From Aquabacterium sp. (GTDB taxonomy: Bacteria; Pseudomonadota; Gammaproteobacteria; Burkholderiales; Burkholderiaceae_C): 64,000 nt of DNA. The DNA is taken from NCBI RefSeq assembly GCF_016195855.1, contig NZ_JACPYU010000012.1:124001-188000 (forward strand), in the 5' to 3' direction. The notes below the pieces were generated by a model. It was not told where the DNA came from and made no database searches. It worked only from the letters and a program-made list of their open reading frames with translations. The position numbers and the translations under genes were made by a program. Shown piece after piece: positions 18,451-27,576 of the stretch. Numbering within the stretch: the stretch's first letter is position 1; each line of letters opens with the position of its first letter.

Positions 18451-19980
18451 ATGCCGATGGACACCACGGTCACCCCCACACCCGACGCCACTGCGGCAAG
18501 CCGCCCGCAACGACAGCAAGCAGTGGTCAAGGCCCTGCAACGCGTGCTGCCCGAGCGCAACCTGCTGTGGCGCGACGAAGCTGTCACCCCCTTCGAATGC
18601 GATGGCCTGAGCGCCTACCGCCAGCGCCCTCTGGTCGTGGCCCTGCCTGAAACCCATGAGCAGGTTGGCGCCGTGTTGCGGGCCTGTCATGAACTGGGCG
18701 TGCCCGTGGTGGCACGCGGCGGGGGCACCGGCCTGTCGGGTGGTGCCCTGCCCCACACCATGGGCGTGACGCTGTCGCTGGCCCGCCTCAACCGCATCCT
18801 GCACATTGACCCGCTGGCCCGCACGGCCGTGGTCGAGTGCGGCGTGCGCAACCTCGCCATCAGCGAGGCCGCCGCGCAGCATGGCCTGTATTACGCCCCC
18901 GACCCCAGCAGCCAGATCGCCTGCACCATTGGCGGTAACGTGGCCGAGAACGCGGGCGGCGTGCATTGCCTCAAATACGGCCTGACCGTGCACAACGTGC
19001 TGCGCGTGCGCGGCTTCACGGTCGAAGGCGAGGTGTTGGAGTTGGGCAGCGAAGCCCTGGACGCCGCGGGCCTGGACCTGCTGGCCGCCTTCATCGGCAG
19101 CGAAGGCCTGCTGGGTGTGGCCACCGAGATCACCGTGCGCCTGCTGCCCAAGCCGCAGGTGGCGCGCTGCCTGATGGCCAGTTTTGACGACGTGGGCAAG
19201 GCCGGTGACGCCGTGGCCGCCATCATCGCCGCCGGCTTGATCCCCGCCGGCCTGGAGATGATGGACAAGCCCATGACCGCAGCGGTCGAAGACTTTGTCC
19301 ACGCCGGGTATGACCTGGACGCCGCGGCCATCTTGCTGGTGGAAAGCGACGGCAGCCCCGAAGAGGTCGATGAAGAAATCGAGCGCCTGCGCGCCGTGCT
19401 GCAACAAGCCGGGGCGACCAAGCTGGACATCAGCGAAGACGAGGCCCAGCGCCTGCGTTTCTGGAGCGGGCGCAAGAACGCCTTCCCCGCCACGGGCCGC
19501 ATCAGCCCGGACTACCTGTGCATGGATGCCTCCATCCCGCGCAAGGCCCTGGCCACCATGCTGGCCGCGATCAACGAGATGCAAGGCACCTACGGGCTGC
19601 GTTGCGTGAACGTCTTCCATGCGGGCGACGGCAACATGCACCCGCTGATCCTGTTTGATGCCAATGACCCGGATCAGCTCAAGCGGGCCGAGGCCTTTGG
19701 CAACGACATCCTGCGCAAGGCCGTGCAACTGGGTGGCAGCATCACCGGTGAACACGGTGTGGGCATTGAAAAGCTCGATGCCATGTGCACGCAGTTCACC
19801 GATGCCGAGCGCGAGCAGATGCTGGCCTTCAAGGCGGCGTTCGACCCCAAGGCCATGCTCAACCCGGGCAAGATGATCCCGATGCTGGCGCGCTGCGGGG
19901 AGTTGCGGCCGGGGCCTGGCCAAGGGCTGGGGCAGACGCCGGCCTTGCGTGAGGCCCTGGCTGACCTGCCTCGGTTCTGA
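18451..19980 (+). CDS. FAD-linked oxidase, GlcD / D-lactate dehydrogenase type
   Basis: From the ATG at 18451 this is about 509 residues. It has a PCMH-type FAD-binding domain (LVVALPETHEQVGAVLRACHELGVPVVARGGGTGLSGGA, DPSSQIACTIGGNVAENAGG) and the FAD-oxidase C-terminal domain (VNVFHAGDGNMHPLI, ITGEHGVGIEKLDAM). This is the architecture of glycolate oxidase subunit GlcD and related 2-hydroxyacid dehydrogenases. GlcE and GlcF partners are not adjacent, so the substrate is uncertain. The frame stays open to a TTG at 18400. A TATAAA sits only 4 bp before the ATG at 18451, so the true start remains open. Confidence 0.85.
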   Translation: MPMDTTVTPTPDATAASRPQRQQAVVKALQRVLPERNLLWRDEAVTPFECDGLSAYRQRPLVVALPETHEQVGAVLRACHELGVPVVARGGGTGLSGGALPHTMGVTLSLARLNRILHIDPLARTAVVECGVRNLAISEAAAQHGLYYAPDPSSQIACTIGGNVAENAGGVHCLKYGLTVHNVLRVRGFTVEGEVLELGSEALDAAGLDLLAAFIGSEGLLGVATEITVRLLPKPQVARCLMASFDDVGKAGDAVAAIIAAGLIPAGLEMMDKPMTAAVEDFVHAGYDLDAAAILLVESDGSPEEVDEEIERLRAVLQQAGATKLDISEDEAQRLRFWSGRKNAFPATGRISPDYLCMDASIPRKALATMLAAINEMQGTYGLRCVNVFHAGDGNMHPLILFDANDPDQLKRAEAFGNDILRKAVQLGGSITGEHGVGIEKLDAMCTQFTDAEREQMLAFKAAFDPKAMLNPGKMIPMLARCGELRPGPGQGLGQTPALREALADLPRF

Positions 19981-20020
19981 AGCCTGCCGGCACGCCACGG
20001 CCGCACCGTTTCACTCGGCA

Positions 20021-20731
20021 TCACGCCCCGGCTGCAATCCTTTGCCTGGCCTGGTAGAGCATGTCCAGCGTGATGTGCCGCACCTCGGCCTTGCTTTGGG
20101 CCACGTGGGCCTTGAGCAGGCGCAAGGCCTCATCGGTGCGACGGCGCGTGATCGCGCGCAGGATGCGGGCGTGCTCGTCGTAGGTGGCCTCGACGCGCGC
20201 GGGCTTGGTGAAGTCCAGGCGGCGGATGATGCGGATGCGCTCGGTGATGTCCTCGTGCACGCGGATCATCTCGGCGTTGCCCGTGGATTGCACCAGCGCC
20301 GAATGAAAGGCCTCGTCGAGCTTGTCCACGGTGATGAAGGCGGTCTGACGCTCGTGCGGCTTGATGAGCCAGATGTCGGCCAGCTCCTTGAGCACGGGGC
20401 GATCCTCGGCCTCGCACAGCCGGGCCACGGCATGGGTCTCCAGCAACACGCGCAGGTCATAGAGCTGGTCGAAGGTCTCGAAATCCAGCGGGGCCACCTG
20501 CCAGCCACTCTTGGGGAACACCAGCAGGAAGCCCTCTCGCTGCAGACGCTGCAAGGCCTGCCTGAGCGGCGTGCGGCTGACTTGCACCTGGTTGGCCAGG
20601 TCGCTCTCCGAGAAGCGATCCCCGGGCAGGAGCGCGAAGTCAAAGATCAACTGCTTGATCTGCGCATAGACCCGCTCGGCCAGGGTCACATTGGGCAAGG
20701 AGGTCGGGTGGGTAAGGGCTACCAGTTTCAT
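20021..20731 (-). CDS. GntR-family (FCD/FadR subfamily) regulator of the ureide cluster
   Basis: A 236-residue regulator. The winged helix is at about 10-80 (LAERVYAQIKQLIFDFALLPG, SESDLANQVQVSRTPLRQAL) and is followed by an FCD ligand domain (YDLRVLLETHAVARL, DEAFHSALVQSTGN, ATYDEHARILRAITRR) with the metal-binding Asp/His pattern of that family. Its ATG overlaps the stop of atzH by four bases (ATGA), so it is translationally coupled to the catabolic genes and is likely their regulator. The effector may be a ureide intermediate; this is inference. Confidence 0.9.
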   Translation of the reverse strand: MKLVALTHPTSLPNVTLAERVYAQIKQLIFDFALLPGDRFSESDLANQVQVSRTPLRQALQRLQREGFLLVFPKSGWQVAPLDFETFDQLYDLRVLLETHAVARLCEAEDRPVLKELADIWLIKPHERQTAFITVDKLDEAFHSALVQSTGNAEMIRVHEDITERIRIIRRLDFTKPARVEATYDEHARILRAITRRRTDEALRLLKAHVAQSKAEVRHITLDMLYQARQRIAAGA

Positions 20732-21138
20732 GAAGACGCGCCGGGTTGGAAGGGCACCATGCTGACGTGCGCGGACACGATGCGCCAGCCTTCTGGCAGA
20801 CGCACCCAGGTCTGCGTCTGAAAACCATGCAGGTCGGTGTCGCTGCGCTTGAACTCGCACATGGCCACGGCCATGTCGGGCCCGAAGGCGGTGATGCGCA
20901 CATCATGCAGTGTGCGCGTGAAGTCGGGCGCGGGCACGGCTGCACGGTAAGCCACCAGGGCATCATGGCCCAATTGCCGGTCCTGGATGCCATAGCGGGT
21001 CACGGCCGGGTGGCGCCAGAAGTAGGCATTGAGTGCCTCGGCGTCATTGCGCATCAACGCTGATTCATAGTCCAGGAAGATGCGGGTGACTTCCTGCACC
21101 ACATCGTGCAGATTGACCTGTGCTTGCCCCAGCGTCAT
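20728..21138 (-). CDS. atzH: AtzH/HpxZ-like (DUF3225) protein
   Basis: A 136-residue SnoaL-like cone protein (IFLDYESALMRNDAEALNAYFW, TRYGIQDRQLGHDALVAYR, TWVRLPEGWRIVSAHVSMVP) of the DUF3225 family. Relatives sit in the oxalurate cluster (HpxZ) and the cyanuric-acid cluster (AtzH), where a role with carboxylated urea intermediates has been proposed. It overlaps atzF by four bases upstream and gntR by four bases downstream. AGGAGAG precedes the ATG at 21138. Context supports a helper in allophanate or biuret breakdown. Confidence 0.85.
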   Translation of the reverse strand: MTLGQAQVNLHDVVQEVTRIFLDYESALMRNDAEALNAYFWRHPAVTRYGIQDRQLGHDALVAYRAAVPAPDFTRTLHDVRITAFGPDMAVAMCEFKRSDTDLHGFQTQTWVRLPEGWRIVSAHVSMVPFQPGASS

Positions 21139-23096
21139 GCGGCTCTCCTGTCTGCATCGGCTGCGGCGCTTTGCGCCTTCACATGGGCCATGTAGGCACG
21201 CCAGCCGCCGAAGTGGCTGATGTCCTGCGCACCGGACAGGCCGCAAGGCTCGCAGATGAAGCCCTTGACCCAGGTGCCGTCGGCCAACTCGACCGAGCCC
21301 AGGCCCAGCGGTGGTGGGATCAAGGCCAGGAAGGAGCCAATGCTGGACAGGGGCAGCGCATACACCTCCAGCTCGATGGCATGCCCCTCTTCTGGCGGGG
21401 CATCGTCCGGCACGCGCGCCAGCCCTGGCTTGGGCGGAACCGTACCGGGCAAGGCATGCAGGCGATAGCGGGGCGCCGTCTGGGTGGCCGCCAGCAAGCG
21501 GGCTTGGCGCTCGACCAGTTGCCCGTGCAAGGGCATGCCACTGAGGTGGGCACCCACCACGGCCAGGGCCATCACAGGCTCGGACGCAATCGGGCAGCCG
21601 GTAGGCAGGCTCAACTCGCTGTCTGTCGCCGCAGGCAAACCGTGCCCCAATGCGCAGACATTGTCTGGGCCCTTGGCCAGCCCCTCACCCCCGGCACCCG
21701 CGATGCAAGCGCTCGCGGCCTGCCAGCACGCGCCGAGGTCCAGCAAGGCCGCATCAGCGCCACCCGGGCCGATCAAGGTGATGCCAAAAGGCAGGCTGCC
21801 TGCGGTGAAGCCCGCCGGCAAGGCCAGCGCAGACAGCCCCAGCAGGTTGACGAAGTTGGTATAGGTGCCCAGTTGCGCGTTGCGGCCGACGGGGTCGGCT
21901 TGCACGCTCGCGGTGCTTGGCATGGTGGGCGCAGTGGGCACCATCAGCACATCGATCTGGCCCCACACCGGCTGGGCCAATGCGGCCAGCTCGCGCAGGC
22001 GGTACAGGCCCTTGAAGGCAGACACCGCGTCATGCCGATGGGCGCCATCGATGATGCCGCGCACCACCGGGTTCATCGCATCTGCCTGCTGCTCGATGAA
22101 GCTGGCGATGGCGGCGTAACGCTCGGCCACCCAGGGGCCTTCGTACAAGAGCCTGGCCACAGCCGTGAAAGGCTGCATGTCCACCGGCACCAGGCTCACG
22201 GGCCAGGGCGAGCCATCGGGCTCTTTGAGCATCGCCCATTGGGCCTTGGCTTGCTCGAAGGCAGCAGCGTAGTCGGCATCACCAAAGAACTCGGGCGACA
22301 CGGGCACCCCCACGCGCAGCGGGTGCGGCAATCTGGGCAATTGCGGCGTGAAGGTGTTGAACACGGGCTGGCCCGCCATCGGGCCCTGCACCACGTGCAA
22401 GACGCGCGCGGCATCGGACGCCGTCAAGGTGAACACAGAGACGCAGTCCAGGCTCTTGCACGCGGGCAGCACGCCATGCGTGGGCACCAGGCCAGGCGTG
22501 GGCTTGAGCCCCACCAGGTTGTTGAAGCCCGCCGGCACGCGGCCGGAACCGGCCGTGTCGGTCCCCAGCGCGAAAGGCACCTCGCCACGCGCCACCACCA
22601 CGGCCGAGCCCGAGCTGGAGCCCCCGCTGACATGAGCCTCGCTGAAGGTGGAGGCAGGCGCGCCATAAGGCGAGCGCTGCCCCACCAGGCCGGTGGCGAA
22701 CTGGTCCAGATTGGTCTTGCCCACCACGATGGCACCGGCGGCCATCAGGCGGCGCACCACCTCAGCGGACTCGGCTGGCTCATGGGCGAAGGCCGGGCAG
22801 GCCGCCGTGGTGGGCAGGCCGGCCACATCGATGTTGTCCTTGACCGCAAAGGGCACGCCGTACAGCGGCAGGCTGGCAGGCGATTGCCCTTGCAAGGCAT
22901 CGAGTTGGGCTTGCAGGAAGGCCTCGCTGGCGCGGGTGATCCAGGCCGGGTCTTGCGCCATGGGCGTGGCTTGCCAGCGTGCCCACAGGCCGGCGATGAC
23001 CTGCGCAGGCGTGAGGCGGCCATCGCGGTAGGTGGCCAGCAGGCCCGCGATGGTGGCGGGGACGGCGTCGACAGGTTGAACGGTGGTGAAGGACAT
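21135..23096 (-). CDS. atzF: Allophanate hydrolase
   Basis: A 653-residue amidase-signature enzyme with the Ser-cisSer-Lys triad visible: Lys86 in AVKDNID, Ser160 in SGGSSSGS and Ser184 in GTDTAGSGR. The amidase domain (to about 450) is followed by the AtzF C-terminal domain (LPLSSIGSFLALIPPPLGLG, WVKGFICEPCG). It hydrolyses allophanate to ammonia and CO2, the last step of biuret, cyanurate and urea-amidolyase routes. Its stop overlaps atzH by four bases. The ATG at 23096 (MSFTTVQ) is preferred over an upstream TTG at 23147. The 117-bp gap before it (23097-23213) holds a short tandem repeat (23171-23194) and no clear promoter. Confidence 0.93.
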   Translation of the reverse strand: MSFTTVQPVDAVPATIAGLLATYRDGRLTPAQVIAGLWARWQATPMAQDPAWITRASEAFLQAQLDALQGQSPASLPLYGVPFAVKDNIDVAGLPTTAACPAFAHEPAESAEVVRRLMAAGAIVVGKTNLDQFATGLVGQRSPYGAPASTFSEAHVSGGSSSGSAVVVARGEVPFALGTDTAGSGRVPAGFNNLVGLKPTPGLVPTHGVLPACKSLDCVSVFTLTASDAARVLHVVQGPMAGQPVFNTFTPQLPRLPHPLRVGVPVSPEFFGDADYAAAFEQAKAQWAMLKEPDGSPWPVSLVPVDMQPFTAVARLLYEGPWVAERYAAIASFIEQQADAMNPVVRGIIDGAHRHDAVSAFKGLYRLRELAALAQPVWGQIDVLMVPTAPTMPSTASVQADPVGRNAQLGTYTNFVNLLGLSALALPAGFTAGSLPFGITLIGPGGADAALLDLGACWQAASACIAGAGGEGLAKGPDNVCALGHGLPAATDSELSLPTGCPIASEPVMALAVVGAHLSGMPLHGQLVERQARLLAATQTAPRYRLHALPGTVPPKPGLARVPDDAPPEEGHAIELEVYALPLSSIGSFLALIPPPLGLGSVELADGTWVKGFICEPCGLSGAQDISHFGGWRAYMAHVKAQSAAADADRRAA

Positions 23097-23213
23097 GCTC
23101 GGTGGCGTCTTGATGAAAGGCTGCACGGCAAAGGGAACGGAAGGCAAGGCGATGGATGAGGTGTTGTGGGAGCGAGGTTGAAGCGAGGTTGAAGTGACAG
23201 GGCTACATGGCGT

Positions 23214-23915
23214 TCACGCGGTGCGTACCGCGGCCACGGGTTCCAGCACCGAGGCCATGGCAGACAACAAGCCCTCGCTCGGCGCCGTCCAGCCCACGAT
23301 GGCGCCTTGCGCGCGGATCATGTCCAGCGCAGCTTGCTTGAAGGCGGGGAAGTAGCTCTCGGTGCCGTCCTCAACAAGCAGGCAGTCGTAGCCGCGGTCA
23401 TTGGCTTCGCGCATCGTGGTCTGCACGCACACCTCGGTGGTCACCCCCATCACGATGAGGTGGGTGATCTCGCGCACGGTGAGCGCCTCGTTCAGGCAGG
23501 TCGCATAGAACGCGCCTTTGCCGGGTTTGTCGATGACCAGCTCGCCCTCGATGGGTGCCAGTTCGGGGATGATGGCGTGACCCGGCTCACCTCGGATCAG
23601 GATGCGCCCCATGGGGCCGGCATCACCAATGCGCAATGTGGGTGCGCCCCGGTTGAGCTTGGCGGGCGGGCAGTCCGACAGGTCGGGCTTGTGGGCCTCG
23701 CGGGTGTGCACCACCCAGCCACCCATCTCGCGCCAGGCCTGCAGCACGCGCTGGCAGGTGGGCACGATGGCCTGCAGCAGGCTCACGTCATTACCCAGCG
23801 AGGCACCAAAGCCACCGGGCTCGACGAAGTCGCGCTGCATGTCGATGATGAGCAGCGCCGTGTGCCGGATGTTGAACGTGAAATCAAAGGGCTGGGCGTG
23901 AACGGTGGTGATCAT
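23214..23915 (-). CDS. Isochorismatase-like cysteine hydrolase (second ureide hydrolase)
   Basis: A 233-residue member of the isochorismatase-like superfamily with the triad Asp25 ([10 protein letters not shown]), Lys130 ([10 protein letters not shown]) and Cys163 ([17 protein letters not shown]). It shares [14 protein letters not shown] and [12 protein letters not shown] with the biuret-hydrolase homologue at 25924 but is clearly diverged. Its ATG overlaps the ABC ATPase stop (ATGA), and AtzF follows. Triuret hydrolase or another carbamoyl-urea amidase are the best candidates given this context; the substrate cannot be fixed from sequence. Confidence 0.85.
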   Translation of the reverse strand: MITTVHAQPFDFTFNIRHTALLIIDMQRDFVEPGGFGASLGNDVSLLQAIVPTCQRVLQAWREMGGWVVHTREAHKPDLSDCPPAKLNRGAPTLRIGDAGPMGRILIRGEPGHAIIPELAPIEGELVIDKPGKGAFYATCLNEALTVREITHLIVMGVTTEVCVQTTMREANDRGYDCLLVEDGTESYFPAFKQAALDMIRAQGAIVGWTAPSEGLLSAMASVLEPVAAVRTA

Positions 23916-25513
23916 GCGACCTCCGGGACAGGATGATGGTGGTGCGCACCGCCCATGAAGGCGCCGAGCACATGGCGATCGGCCTCGCGGGCATCGCACT
24001 CGTGCACGATGCGGCCCTCGCTCATGACCACGATGCGGTCGGCCAGCTTGAGCAACTCGTCCAGGTCTTCGCTGACCAGCAGCACGGCTCCACCCTTATT
24101 GCGCACGGCCATGATGCGGCTGTGGATCTCGGCCACGGCGGCGAAGTCCAGGCCGAACACGGGGTTGGACACGAGCAGCACATCGACCTGGCCATCGAGC
24201 TCGCGGGCCAGCACGGCACGCTGCACATTGCCGCCGGACAAGGAACGGATGGGGGCGTTTTCACCCTGGGTCTTGACCTTGTAGGCCGCAATCAGCTCGC
24301 GCGCCTTGTCACGCAGCAGGCTGCCGCGCATCCAGCCCATGCGGGCCACAGGCGCCTGGTCAAAGCGGCGCAGGCCAATGTTGAGTGCCACGCTCAAATC
24401 GCCCACACAGGCATTGCGCAAGGGCTCTTCAGGCAGGCTGCGCACATTCAGGCGCTGGTTCTGCTCGCGCCGCGCGTGGTAGCGCTCATCGGCCATCCAG
24501 ACCTCGCCAGATTCGCGGTCACGCTGGCCAACCAGAGCCTCCATCAACTCGCGCTGGCCGTTGCCCGACACCCCCGCGATGCCCACGACCTCGCCGCCAC
24601 GCACCTGCAGGGACAGGTCGTGCACGGCGCGCTCGCCCCGGTCACCGGCCACGCACAAGCGGTTCACGCGCAGACGCAAGGGCGCTTGGGGGAAAGGCTC
24701 GCGGGGCATGTCTTCAGCCGCCATGGACGCCGCCGTGGTGGCGCCGGCACTCAGGCCCATCATCTCGGCACCGAGCAAGGCAGGCGTGGTCTCGGCCACG
24801 CGGTGACTGCCCATGAGTTGCCCGCGGCGCAGCACGCTGACGTCGTCGGCCACTTCCATCACCTCGCGGAACTTGTGCGAGATCATGATGACGCTGACCT
24901 CACCGGCATGTGCGCGGTCACGCAAGGCGCCCAGCACCTCGTCGGCCTCTTGCGGGGTCAGCACCGAGGTGGGTTCATCCAGGATCAGCAGGCGCGGCTT
25001 GAGGAAGAGCTGCTTGAGGATTTCGAGCTTCTGCTTTTCGCCGGCGGACAGGTCCATGGGGCGGGCATCGAGGTCGAGCTTGAAGGGGGTGGTGGCCATG
25101 AAGGCTTCCAGCTCTTGCCGGACTTTGCGCCAGGGCACGATGGCGGGCAGCTCGCCCTTGGCCAGCAGGAGGTTCTCGGCCACGGTCATGCCGGGCACGA
25201 CGGTAAAGTGCTGGTAGACCATGCCGATGCCGAGGTGGCGCGCGACGACGGGCGAGGTGATGGCGTGTTCGCGGCCATCGATCAGCACGGCGCCGTCGTC
25301 GGGCAGGTGGTAGCCCACGATGGCCTTGACCAGGGTGCTCTTGCCTGCGCCGTTTTCACCGAGCAAAGCGTGCACGGTGCCTGGGCGCACGTCGATGGAG
25401 ACGTTGTCCAGTGCGGTGAAGCTGCCGAAGCGTTTGGTGAGCTGGTAGGTGGACAGGGCCAGGGCGCCTGTTTTGGGGACAGGCTGCAGGCTGGGATCGA
25501 GGGGAGCGGTCAT
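23912..25513 (-). CDS. BMP-type ABC importer, double ATPase subunit
   Basis: A 533-residue ATPase with two ABC cassettes, as in NupO/YufO-like nucleoside importers. The first has Walker A GENGAGKS, signature [12 protein letters not shown] and Walker [11 protein letters not shown]. The second has a degenerate Walker A ([10 protein letters not shown]), signature [14 protein letters not shown] and LLVSNP in place of a canonical Walker B. An unequal pair is normal for this family. The start at 25513 follows AAGGAG. It is separated from the permease genes by biuH and a 410-bp gap containing structured repeats. Its stop overlaps the downstream hydrolase by four bases. Confidence 0.9.
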   Translation of the reverse strand: MTAPLDPSLQPVPKTGALALSTYQLTKRFGSFTALDNVSIDVRPGTVHALLGENGAGKSTLVKAIVGYHLPDDGAVLIDGREHAITSPVVARHLGIGMVYQHFTVVPGMTVAENLLLAKGELPAIVPWRKVRQELEAFMATTPFKLDLDARPMDLSAGEKQKLEILKQLFLKPRLLILDEPTSVLTPQEADEVLGALRDRAHAGEVSVIMISHKFREVMEVADDVSVLRRGQLMGSHRVAETTPALLGAEMMGLSAGATTAASMAAEDMPREPFPQAPLRLRVNRLCVAGDRGERAVHDLSLQVRGGEVVGIAGVSGNGQRELMEALVGQRDRESGEVWMADERYHARREQNQRLNVRSLPEEPLRNACVGDLSVALNIGLRRFDQAPVARMGWMRGSLLRDKARELIAAYKVKTQGENAPIRSLSGGNVQRAVLARELDGQVDVLLVSNPVFGLDFAAVAEIHSRIMAVRNKGGAVLLVSEDLDELLKLADRIVVMSEGRIVHECDAREADRHVLGAFMGGAHHHHPVPEVA

Positions 25514-25592
25514 GAGTGGCTTGCTCCTTTGGGATGGCTGGGCACGCCCGGTCTGTTTTGATGGGGATGGGGGTGCGGTGAAGACGGGGCAT

Positions 25593-25684
25593 GCCACTGG
25601 GGCGCACGGCTACGCTCATGTCCCCCGGAATGGGCATGGCCCATTCCTCCTCCTTTACTTTGCTTCGCCGTGCACCCCAGTGGC
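25593..25684 (-). repeat. Nested hairpin element, copy A
   Basis: The outer arms 25593-25610 and 25667-25684 pair over 18 bases with one mismatch that becomes a G-U pair if the minus strand is transcribed. The inner arms 25629-25635 (AATGGGC) and 25639-25645 (GCCCATT) form a second stem. The two internal-loop strands (minus strand GCAAAGTAAAGGAGGAGG and CCGGGGGACATGAGCG) match copy B closely, while both stems have different sequences. Confidence 0.75.
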
Positions 25685-25754
25685 CTACCCCTCACACCGC
25701 GGTGGGGGTGGGAGGGGTAGTTGCAGAGCGAAGGCGCTGCCAGAGCGTGTCGCT

Positions 25755-25854
25755 GCCGTGAGGCTTGGCTGGATAGCGCAGCGAAGTAAAGGGGGAGGTC
25801 AGGCGCAGCCTGGCCGGAGGACATGAGCGGAGCTGTCCAGCCAAGCCTCACGGC
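25755..25854 (+). repeat. Nested hairpin element, copy B
   Basis: The outer arms 25755-25773 and 25836-25854 are a perfect 19-bp inverted repeat. The inner arms 25800-25804 (CAGGC) and 25808-25812 (GCCTG) cap the element. The internal loops read GCGAAGTAAAGGGGGAGG and CCGGAGGACATGAGCG on the plus strand, nearly the same as copy A, which faces the other way. Confidence 0.75.
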
Positions 25855-25923
25855 CTGCTCGACCGCCAAAGCCCCCTGAGCGGAGCGTTCAAAACAGATC
25901 ATGTCCACGCACTCCAACCCACA

Positions 25924-26619
25924 TCAAAGCGACTGCAACGCCTTGATCACAGCCTTGGAATCAGACACTGCACCAAACACCCCACCCTGCATCTTGATCA
26001 TCGAGAACGCAGCCGCATGGTTGTTCGGATCGGTGGCCCCCGTACAGTCCGTCAACATCACGCACTCGAACCCACGGTCGTTGGCGTCCCGCATCGTCGT
26101 GTGCACACACACATCCGTCGTGATGCCCGTCAGGATCACGTTCTGGATACCCTTGGTGTGCAGGATCAGTTCCAGATCCGTCGCATAAAACGAGCCCTTG
26201 CCCGGCTTGTCGATGATGGGCTCCCCATCGATGGGATACAGCTCAGGAATGATGTCCCAGCCCGGCTCGCCCCGCACCAGAATGCGCCCACACGGCCCCT
26301 CATCGCCAATGCCAACGCCATTGGTCCCGATCTGGCGGGAACGCCAGCGCTTGTTCGCCGGCAAGTCACTCAAATCCGGCCGGTGGCCCTCCCGCGTGTG
26401 GATCACCAACATGCCCACTTGCCGCGCCACCGCCAGCAAAGCCTTGATGGGCTCGATCGGTGCGCGGGTCAAGGACAGGTCATAACCCATCTTGTCCACA
26501 TAGCCTCCCACACCACAGAAGTCCGTCTGCATGTCGATGATGATCAAGGCCGTGTTGGACGGGCGCAGATCGCCGTTGTATGGCCAGGCATAGGGCTGGG
26601 CATCCACATAGGTACTCAT
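25924..26619 (-). CDS. biuH: Biuret amidohydrolase (BiuH-like isochorismatase family)
   Basis: A 231-residue cysteine hydrolase closely resembling characterised biuret hydrolases along its length: [85 protein letters not shown]. The triad is Asp29, Lys138 ([10 protein letters not shown]) and Cys171 ([12 protein letters not shown]). It converts biuret to allophanate and ammonia, feeding AtzF. AAGGAG lies five bases before the ATG. It follows the second permease gene by 33 bp, which links the importer to biuret use. Related ureidoacrylate hydrolases (RutB) are less similar in the N-terminal motif. Confidence 0.85.
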   Translation of the reverse strand: MSTYVDAQPYAWPYNGDLRPSNTALIIIDMQTDFCGVGGYVDKMGYDLSLTRAPIEPIKALLAVARQVGMLVIHTREGHRPDLSDLPANKRWRSRQIGTNGVGIGDEGPCGRILVRGEPGWDIIPELYPIDGEPIIDKPGKGSFYATDLELILHTKGIQNVILTGITTDVCVHTTMRDANDRGFECVMLTDCTGATDPNNHAAAFSMIKMQGGVFGAVSDSKAVIKALQSL

Positions 26620-26652
26620 GAACACTCCTTCAAGCTGACAAGGCAAAGGCCC

Positions 26653-27576
26653 TCAACGCGACACACCCAGCTCCATCGGCGCGCCTTGCAAGGCTTGCTT
26701 GGGGCTGCAGGTCCACACCAGGATCAACAGGGTCAGGGCATAGGGCATGGCATTGAACAAGTGGTAGCCCCAGCCTATGCCCACCGATTGCAGTGCCGGG
26801 CCCAAGGCCCCTGCACCACCAAACAACAAGGCCGCGCCCAGGCAGGCCATCGGGCGCCAGCGCGCAAAGATCACCAGGGCCACGGCGATCAAGCCCTGCC
26901 CGCTCGACAAGCCCTCGTTCCAGCTGCCCGGGTAATACAGCGACAAGGAAGCCCCGCCGATGCCCGCAATGAAGCCGCCTGCCGTGGTCGCCAGCACCCG
27001 CACCGTGTTGACCGAGTAACCCAGTGCCCGCGCTGCATCACTGCTGTCACCGGCCATGCGCACGATCAGCCCCCAACGCGTGTCGGCCAGGGCCCAGGCC
27101 ATCAAGGCCGCCAGCAACACGCCGATCGGGAACAAGGCATTGATGCGCAGCGCTGCCTGCACCTGCGCCGAATCACTCCACATGCCCAACTCGATGGACG
27201 GGATCTGCGCGGCCTGCGGCTGGATCAAAGGCTTGCCCAGATAAAAGGCCAGGCCCGCCCCCAGCAGCATCAAGGCGATGCCGGTGGCGATGTCGTTCAC
27301 ACGCGGCAGCGAGCACAAGAGTCCATGCAACATGGCCAGCAAGGCCCCTGCCACACCGGCCAGCAGCACCCCGGCCCACGGCGAGCCCGTCAGGTAGCTG
27401 CCCGCAAAGCCCGCCATGGCCGACAAGACCAGCACGCCTTCCAGGCCCAGGTTGATGCGGCCGGATTTTTCCGTCAGGCACTCGCCCAGGCTCACAAACA
27501 GAAAGGGCGTGCCCACGCGGATGGCCCCGCCCAGCACGGCCACGGCCACATCGCCCCACAAAGATGCGTCACTCAT
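26653..27576 (-). CDS. BMP-type ABC importer permease 2
   Basis: A 307-residue polytopic inner-membrane protein of the branched-chain/NupQ permease family, with about eight hydrophobic segments and the typical GLGLEG-like loop (SGRINLGLEGVLVLSAMAG) and GFIAGIGGASLSL. It overlaps permease 1 by four bases (ATGA). Together with 27573-28718 it should form the heterodimeric channel served by the ATPase at 23912. Confidence 0.9.
   Translation of the reverse strand: MSDASLWGDVAVAVLGGAIRVGTPFLFVSLGECLTEKSGRINLGLEGVLVLSAMAGFAGSYLTGSPWAGVLLAGVAGALLAMLHGLLCSLPRVNDIATGIALMLLGAGLAFYLGKPLIQPQAAQIPSIELGMWSDSAQVQAALRINALFPIGVLLAALMAWALADTRWGLIVRMAGDSSDAARALGYSVNTVRVLATTAGGFIAGIGGASLSLYYPGSWNEGLSSGQGLIAVALVIFARWRPMACLGAALLFGGAGALGPALQSVGIGWGYHLFNAMPYALTLLILVWTCSPKQALQGAPMELGVSR

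Larger units (their letters stand above)
25514..25923. other. 410-bp intergenic region with three consecutive hairpin elements
   Basis: No convincing gene is present. The gap inside an otherwise tight operon holds nested hairpin A (25593-25684), a simple hairpin (25685-25720, arms CTACCCCTC/GAGGGGTAG with an inner CACCGCGGTG) and nested hairpin B (25755-25854). There is no T-tract after any of them. They could attenuate, protect or process the transcript between biuH and the ATPase gene. Confidence 0.75.

Noticed and set aside
25593..25854. Nested hairpins considered as hammerhead or other known self-cleaving ribozymes
   Set aside because: The conserved loops do not contain the hammerhead core (CUGAUGA and GAAA), and I could not match another known class.
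25449..25917. Short frames in the hairpin-rich gap (125-135 residues)
   Set aside because: They run through inverted repeats, have no ribosome-binding site suited to them, and show no protein-like pattern.
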